The notes below the pieces were generated by a model. It saw only the letters and a program-made list of their open reading frames with translations. It had not been told where the DNA came from and made no database searches. The translations under genes and the position numbers were made by a program. Below are positions 4,198 to 7,965 of a stretch of DNA of 7,965 nt, piece after piece; positions within the stretch are counted from its first letter, which is position 1; every line of letters begins with the position of its first letter. The stretch comes from JAWWBG01 sp033721095 (lineage in GTDB: Bacteria; Actinomycetota; Nitriliruptoria; Nitriliruptorales; Nitriliruptoraceae), in NCBI GenBank assembly GCA_033721095.1, contig JAWWBG010000122.1:1-7965 (forward strand), written 5' to 3'.

Positions 4198-6261
4198 ATG
4201 AAACGCCTCCTCGCCACTGGTCTCGCGGCCGGACTGCTCCTCGCGGGCTGCACCAACGACGGAGACCCGAACGCGGGCAACCGCCCTGCCGGGATCCCGT
4301 TCGGCGGCGGCGTCATTGCCGCCGGGACGCTGGTCCAGTTCGACGCCTGCGAGCCGCTGCTCGAGCACCTGCAGGCGGAGGCGCTCGAGCGTGTCACCCC
4401 GTGGGGTCTGCCCGGTGGTGGTGGCTGGTGGGGCGGCCCGATCGCCGTGATGGAGGACGACGTGGCCTTCGCGGAACCCTTCTCGGCAGCACCACAGGCC
4501 AGTCGCAGCTCAGGTGAGCTCGTGGCGGGCCAGGACTTCTCGACGACCAACATCCAGGAGGCCGGCGTCGACGAGCCCGATGTCATGAAGACGGACGGGG
4601 AGATCCTCGTCGCCGTCGTCCAGCAGGTCCTGCGCGTCGTCGACCTCACCGGCCATGAGCCCGTCGAGGTGGCCTCGATGCGTCTGCCCGACGATCTCGG
4701 CAACCCCCAGCTGCTGCTCGCCGGGGAACGCCTCCTCGTCGTGGGTCAACGATGGGGAACGTTCTTCGCCGAGCCGCTCACGGGGGAGGATCGGCCGGCA
4801 GCGCTGACCCTCGCGCCGCAGAGCGCCATCACCCTCGTGCAGCTGATCGACCTGTCCAACCCGGCCGACCCCGACATCGTGGCCGACCTCGAGCTGGACG
4901 GGACCGCACTGTCGAGTCGGCTCGTCGACGGGATCATCCACCTGGTCGTCTCCTCGCAGCCGACCGGCCTGGTGTTCGAAGGACCGACCGAGTCCGGCGT
5001 GCGTGGCGAGCGCGACGCACTCGCGCGCAACCGAGAGGTCATCCGCGACTCGACCATCGAGGACTGGCTCCCCGCGTACGCGCACCGGGACGAAGATGGC
5101 GACGAGGCCATCAAGGACCTCGTCGACTGCTCTCACGTCCACGCCCCGGACGAGTTCGCGGGCTTCGGGACCCTGTCCATCGTCTCCGTCGATCCTGCCA
5201 ACGACGAGCTCCACCCCCGCTCCGCCGCCGGCGTCCTGTCGGAGGGGCAGACGGTCTACGGCTCGCCAGAACGCCTGTATGTCGCCACGACGGACTGGGT
5301 CGACTGGGGGTCGCTCGAAGGTGACGACCTCGAAGCCGAAGCCCGTGACGTCACCACCGACATCCACGCGTTCGACATCACGCGGCCGCAGGTCACCTAC
5401 GTCGGATCAGGCACGGCCCCGGGCTCGCTGCTCAACCAGTTCTCCATGTCCGAGCACGACGGCCACCTGCGCGTCGCCACGACCGAGGGCAACGGCTGGT
5501 GGGCCGGTGAGGACTCCGTCTCCACCGTGACGACGTTCGCCATCACCGGTGACGAACTGGAGGAGGCTGGCTCCGTCACGGGCCTGGGCGTCACCGAGCG
5601 CATCTTCGCCGTGCGGTTCCTGGGAGACGTCGGCTACGTCGTCACGTTCCGCCAGGTCGATCCGTTGTACGTGGTGGACCTGTCGGACCCGGCGGCACCA
5701 GCCGTCACGGGCGAGCTGAAGATCCCCGGCTACTCGGCCTACCTGCATCCGGTCGGCGACGGGCGCCTGATCGGGGTCGGTCAGGACGCGACCGACGCGG
5801 GTCGGGTCACGGGCCTCCAGGTCTCGCTGTTCGACGTCAGCGATCCGGCGGATCCGCAGCGTCTCGCCCATGTCGTGATGCCGAACGCCAACTCCGAATC
5901 GGAGTGGAACCATCACGCGTTCCTGCACTGGCCGATGACGGGAACAACCGTGTTGCCCATGCAGCAGTACGGCGTCGAGGCGTTCGAGGGCGACGTCGCG
6001 TTCGAGGAGGAGGTCGCACCCGAGTTCGACGATGTCCCCGAGTTCAAGGAGTTCTTCAACGGCGCGATCGTCCTCGACGTCCAGGAGTCCGGCATCGACA
6101 TCGAGGGTCGCATCAGCCACGTCACGGGCGCCGACGACGAGTGGCTCGCGACGATTCAACGGTCCTTCGTCCGGAACGACGTCCTCTGGACCCTCTCGAA
6201 CGAGGCGTTGGTCGGCGTGGACCTGGCAACGCTGGACGCCCGTCACCGGCTCGACTGGTAG
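4198..6261 (+). CDS. Secreted beta-propeller domain lipoprotein (PF09826-like)
   Basis: A 687-residue protein exported and anchored to the outer face of the cytoplasmic membrane. The N-terminus MKRLLATGLAAGLLLAGC is a lipoprotein signal peptide: two basic residues, a hydrophobic core and the lipobox LAGC, with Cys18 as the lipidated residue. The segment TTNIQEAGVDEPDVMKTDGE (116-135) is the signature opening of the actinobacterial/haloarchaeal 'secreted protein with C-terminal beta-propeller' family. It is followed by repeated blade-like units such as VVDLTGHEPVEVASM, LIDLSNPADPDIVADL, VVDLSDPAAPAVTGEL and LFDVSDPADPQRLAHV. I find only two further cysteines, Cys51 and Cys311 (VDCSHVHAPDEF), which could form a disulfide. 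Near the end is a very acidic stretch (EGDVAFEEEVAPEFDDVPEFKEFF). No catalytic motif is recognised. Function in this family is unknown; binding or scaffolding at the cell surface is an inference from the fold. Confidence 0.9.
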   Translation: MKRLLATGLAAGLLLAGCTNDGDPNAGNRPAGIPFGGGVIAAGTLVQFDACEPLLEHLQAEALERVTPWGLPGGGGWWGGPIAVMEDDVAFAEPFSAAPQASRSSGELVAGQDFSTTNIQEAGVDEPDVMKTDGEILVAVVQQVLRVVDLTGHEPVEVASMRLPDDLGNPQLLLAGERLLVVGQRWGTFFAEPLTGEDRPAALTLAPQSAITLVQLIDLSNPADPDIVADLELDGTALSSRLVDGIIHLVVSSQPTGLVFEGPTESGVRGERDALARNREVIRDSTIEDWLPAYAHRDEDGDEAIKDLVDCSHVHAPDEFAGFGTLSIVSVDPANDELHPRSAAGVLSEGQTVYGSPERLYVATTDWVDWGSLEGDDLEAEARDVTTDIHAFDITRPQVTYVGSGTAPGSLLNQFSMSEHDGHLRVATTEGNGWWAGEDSVSTVTTFAITGDELEEAGSVTGLGVTERIFAVRFLGDVGYVVTFRQVDPLYVVDLSDPAAPAVTGELKIPGYSAYLHPVGDGRLIGVGQDATDAGRVTGLQVSLFDVSDPADPQRLAHVVMPNANSESEWNHHAFLHWPMTGTTVLPMQQYGVEAFEGDVAFEEEVAPEFDDVPEFKEFFNGAIVLDVQESGIDIEGRISHVTGADDEWLATIQRSFVRNDVLWTLSNEALVGVDLATLDARHRLDW

Positions 6262-6303
6262 CCGGCCCCCCTCGCGCCGGACATCCCGGACGCCACGGCG
6301 ACC

Positions 6304-6309
6304 TAGCGT
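6304..6309 (+). promoter_or_regulatory. Possible -10 box for the SDR gene
   Basis: TAGCGT matches TAnnnT and would place the transcription start near 6316, leaving a leader of about 19 bases that includes the GGGAGG ribosome site. The best -35-like match, CGGACA at 6278-6283, has a 20-base spacer, which is too long, so support is weak. Confidence 0.25.
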
Positions 6310-6322
6310 CTGTCTCCCGCAC

Positions 6323-6328
6323 GGGAGG
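6323..6328 (+). promoter_or_regulatory. Ribosome binding site fixing the SDR start
   Basis: GGGAGG lies 6 bases before the ATG at 6335. The frame stays open back to 6032, but that upstream part overlaps the lipoprotein gene and has no resemblance to an SDR, so this site sets the true start. Confidence 0.75.
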
Positions 6329-6334
6329 CACGGG

Positions 6335-7252
6335 ATGGCCGAGCACTGGACCGAGCAGGATGCACCGGATCAATCCGGTCGCGTGTGCGTGATCACCGGA
6401 GCGAATTCGGGCCTGGGGCTCGTGACTGCGCGCAAGATCGCGTCGCGCGGTGCCACGGTGGTCATGGCCTGCCGGAACCTCGCCAAGGCCGAGGCGGCCG
6501 CGGGCGAGGTGCGTGCGGCGGCTGACGACGACGATCGGGTCGAGATCCTGGAGCTGGACCTGTCCTCGCTCGACAGCATTCGCGCCGCGAGCACCGAGCT
6601 CATCGATCGGCACCCGCGCCTCGACGTCCTCATCAACAACGCGGGCGTGATGATGACGCCGCACACCCGGACGGCCGACGGCTTCGAGCTGCAGCTTGGC
6701 ACCAACCACCTCGGCCACTTCGCCCTCACCGGCCTGGTCCTCCCGGCACTGCTGGACGTCACGGGATCGCGGATCGTCACCGTGTCGAGCGGCGGCCACC
6801 GGGCGGGCCGGATCGACTTCGACAACCTCCAGCTCGAACACGGGTACGGGCGATTCCGTGCCTACGCGCAGTCCAAGCTGGCCAACCTGCTCTTCGCCTT
6901 CCAGCTTGACCGGCGCCTGCGGGCCGCCGGCGCCGAGACACGATCGCTCGCGGCCCATCCGGGCATGACGGCCACCGAGCTCGGTCAGAACCTGTGGTGG
7001 TGGACCAAGCCGTTCCAGCCGCTCGTGACGCCCTTGATCTCCCAGGATGCCGAGACCGGCGCGCTGCCCCAGGTGCGTGCGGCATTGGATCCCGACGCGA
7101 CGGGAGGGGAGTACTACGGCCCGAGCGGCTTCCAGGAGCTGTTCGGCCCACCCGTGCGGGTTGGCGCCAGGCGCCTCGCCCACGACCCGAACGTCCAGCG
7201 ACGGCTCTGGGAGGCGTCCGAGCAGCTCACGGGCGTGCAGTACGGGATCTGA
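6335..7252 (+). CDS. Short-chain dehydrogenase/reductase, retinol dehydrogenase-like
   Basis: A 305-residue NAD(P)-dependent oxidoreductase with a Rossmann fold. The cofactor loop TGANSGLG is at 21-28. Arg47 in ACRN, at the end of the second strand, suggests a preference for NADP(H). NNAG is at 101-104, NHLGH with the structural Asn124 follows, the catalytic serine is in VTVSSGGH (151 or 152), and the YxxxK pair is Tyr177 and Lys181 (YAQSK). The HPGM segment after the active site and the extended C-terminal region (GGEYYGPSGFQELFGPP) match the retinol dehydrogenase/WWOX/protochlorophyllide reductase-like branch, whose many actinobacterial members have no assigned substrate. All catalytic residues are intact. 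The upstream gap of 73 bases carries a good ribosome site and a possible -10 box, so the gene may have its own promoter. It ends 6 bases from the stop codon of the opposing gene. Confidence 0.93.
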   Translation: MAEHWTEQDAPDQSGRVCVITGANSGLGLVTARKIASRGATVVMACRNLAKAEAAAGEVRAAADDDDRVEILELDLSSLDSIRAASTELIDRHPRLDVLINNAGVMMTPHTRTADGFELQLGTNHLGHFALTGLVLPALLDVTGSRIVTVSSGGHRAGRIDFDNLQLEHGYGRFRAYAQSKLANLLFAFQLDRRLRAAGAETRSLAAHPGMTATELGQNLWWWTKPFQPLVTPLISQDAETGALPQVRAALDPDATGGEYYGPSGFQELFGPPVRVGARRLAHDPNVQRRLWEASEQLTGVQYGI

Positions 7253-7258
7253 CGCTCG

Positions 7259-7861
7259 TCACTCCCCGAGCAGGCGTCGCTTCTGCTCCTCGAACTGCTC
7301 CTGGGTCAGGTCGCCACCATCCCGAAGCGCGGCGAGGTCCTTGAGCTGTGCTGCGGTGTCCCGTGGGCCACCTCCCTCGAGCTGGAGCACGCGTTCCTCC
7401 CGAGCCTTGTAGACCATCGACTGGAAGCCCTCGGGGTCCGGGACGTCGGTCAACAGGCTCTGGCCCTTCTCGCCGGCGGACTCGAGCAGCACGTCGCCGT
7501 ACCTGAGCAGGCGTTCGACGACGTTCTGCTCGAAACGCACGTCGTGAATGGACTCGAGGGGGATCTCGATCGAGCTCTTGGAGATGATGCCGGTGCGGAC
7601 GATGATGCGTTCGGTCGTCAGCGCGTAGACCACGAACTTGCGGTTGATGATTGGCGGAACCGACAGCACTCCCCAGACCAGCACGATCACGAGGACGGTG
7701 ACGCCGAGTGCGGTGCCCTCGAGGTCCGTGGCGAGGGCGATCCCGATCCCGGCCACCGCCAGGATCGTCCAGACGCCGACCACGAGCAGGGTCCGCCAGT
7801 GCGGGTGGAGCTCGGCAACGATGGTCTCGTCGTCGGTGAGGAATCTCTCGGGGTAGCGCAT
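7259..7861 (-). CDS. Membrane protein with bacterial PH domain and C-terminal SHOCT domain
   Basis: A 200-residue integral membrane protein. Two hydrophobic segments, roughly residues 24-44 and 50-72, form a hairpin in the membrane. They are followed by a bacterial PH-like (bPH_2, YdbS-type) domain at about 73-155, with the typical strands YALTTERIIVRTGI and IPLESIHDVRFEQN. The last 30 residues (QLKDLAALRDGGDLTQEQFEEQKRRLLG) are a SHOCT motif, a short C-terminal helical module often found on otherwise unrelated bacterial proteins. The ATG is supported by AGGA on the - strand (7868-7871), 6 bases upstream. No enzymatic function is implied; members of this family are thought to act in membrane or envelope assembly and protein contacts, but the role of this one is unknown. 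It converges on the SDR gene and is divergent from whatever lies beyond the right edge. Confidence 0.9.
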   Translation of the reverse strand: MRYPERFLTDDETIVAELHPHWRTLLVVGVWTILAVAGIGIALATDLEGTALGVTVLVIVLVWGVLSVPPIINRKFVVYALTTERIIVRTGIISKSSIEIPLESIHDVRFEQNVVERLLRYGDVLLESAGEKGQSLLTDVPDPEGFQSMVYKAREERVLQLEGGGPRDTAAQLKDLAALRDGGDLTQEQFEEQKRRLLGE

Positions 7862-7901
7862 GGCACGTCCTGTCGACCATCAGCGTAGGAGTGGATCGTG
7901 C

Positions 7902-7911
7902 ACACTATGGT
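7902..7911. promoter_or_regulatory. Overlapping divergent -10-like boxes
   Basis: On the - strand TAGTGT (7902-7907) and on the + strand TATGGT (7906-7911) both fit TAnnnT and share two bases. The - strand box would give the PH-SHOCT gene a leader of roughly 34 bases that includes its ribosome site. The + strand box would serve a gene starting at 7926 or 7941. No clear -35 boxes are seen on either strand, so this is a candidate only. Confidence 0.25.
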
Positions 7912-7925
7912 CCAGTCCGATCTCG

Positions 7926-7965
7926 ATGACGTGGGTCCACATGCGACGTGTTCTTCGCTCCCTCA
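7926..7965 (+). CDS. Possible start of a gene running off the right edge
   Basis: ATG codons at 7926 and 7941 are in the same open frame and give MTWVHMRRVLRSL to the window end. From 7941 the reading MRRVLRSL has two arginines followed by hydrophobic residues, which could begin a signal peptide or membrane protein. There is no clear ribosome site, and only 13 codons are visible, so this rests mainly on position downstream of a divergent promoter candidate. Confidence 0.25.
   Translation, partial: MTWVHMRRVLRSL

Noticed and set aside
6262..6280. Hairpin CCGGC / GCCGG with a 9-base loop after the lipoprotein stop
   Set aside because: Only a 5-bp stem with a C-rich loop and no following T run; such short pairs are common in GC-rich DNA, so I do not call it a terminator.
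7268..7288. Inverted repeat GAGCAG / CTGCTC with a 9-base loop just past the SDR stop, a possible bidirectional terminator
   Set aside because: A 6-bp stem inside the coding end of the PH-SHOCT gene without T tracts on either side; its bases are explained by the SHOCT codons.
1..7965. Mobile elements, CRISPR arrays, defence systems, tRNA or other RNA genes
   Set aside because: No transposase or integrase motifs, no spaced direct repeats, no tRNA-like cloverleaf in the short gaps, and no nuclease, toxin or reverse-transcriptase motifs in any supported gene.

Overview
The window is GC-rich, gene-dense bacterial DNA. Reading frames end strongly in G or C, there are purine-rich Shine-Dalgarno sites, TAnnnT-type -10 boxes, one apparently leaderless gene and several actinobacterial-style families (FadE2-type acyl-CoA dehydrogenase, beta-propeller lipoprotein, PH-SHOCT membrane protein). 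Together these suggest a high-GC actinobacterium. I cannot name the genus from sequence alone. There is no rRNA, tRNA, CRISPR array, insertion sequence or phage gene, and no gene-free stretch over 300 bases.

Left part (1-1031, + strand): the last 26 codons of 4-hydroxyphenylpyruvate dioxygenase (hpd) are followed 36 bases later by a pterin-dependent phenylalanine 4-hydroxylase (phhA). These two enzymes make tyrosine from phenylalanine and turn 4-hydroxyphenylpyruvate into homogentisate, so this is the edge of a phenylalanine/tyrosine degradation operon. A perfect 9-bp inverted repeat lies just inside the phhA reading frame. Next, on the - strand (1024-2208), is a metal-dependent amidohydrolase of the imidazolonepropionase/prolidase-like group. 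Its 3' end overlaps phhA by 8 bases, it seems to be transcribed as a leaderless mRNA, and its codon use is clearly looser than that of its neighbours.

Middle part (2298-6261, + strand): an 89-base divergent gap leads into an ACAD10/11-like (FadE2-type) acyl-CoA dehydrogenase, a stand-alone phosphoribosyltransferase and a large secreted beta-propeller lipoprotein. They are closely spaced (14 and 50 bases) and may be co-transcribed, although no shared pathway is evident. The phosphoribosyltransferase has no ATG, GTG or TTG where its conserved N-terminus requires one.

Right part (6335-7965): an SDR-family oxidoreductase (+) converges, with only 6 bases between stop codons, on a two-helix membrane protein with a bacterial PH domain and a C-terminal SHOCT domain (-). 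Past that gene lies a short divergent region with overlapping -10-like boxes, and possibly the first codons of a further + strand gene cut by the window end.

Overall this is mostly ordinary housekeeping and catabolic chromosome. I see no convincing new multi-gene system. The points most worth checking are the phosphoribosyltransferase start, the hairpin at the start of phhA, and the atypical composition of the amidohydrolase gene.
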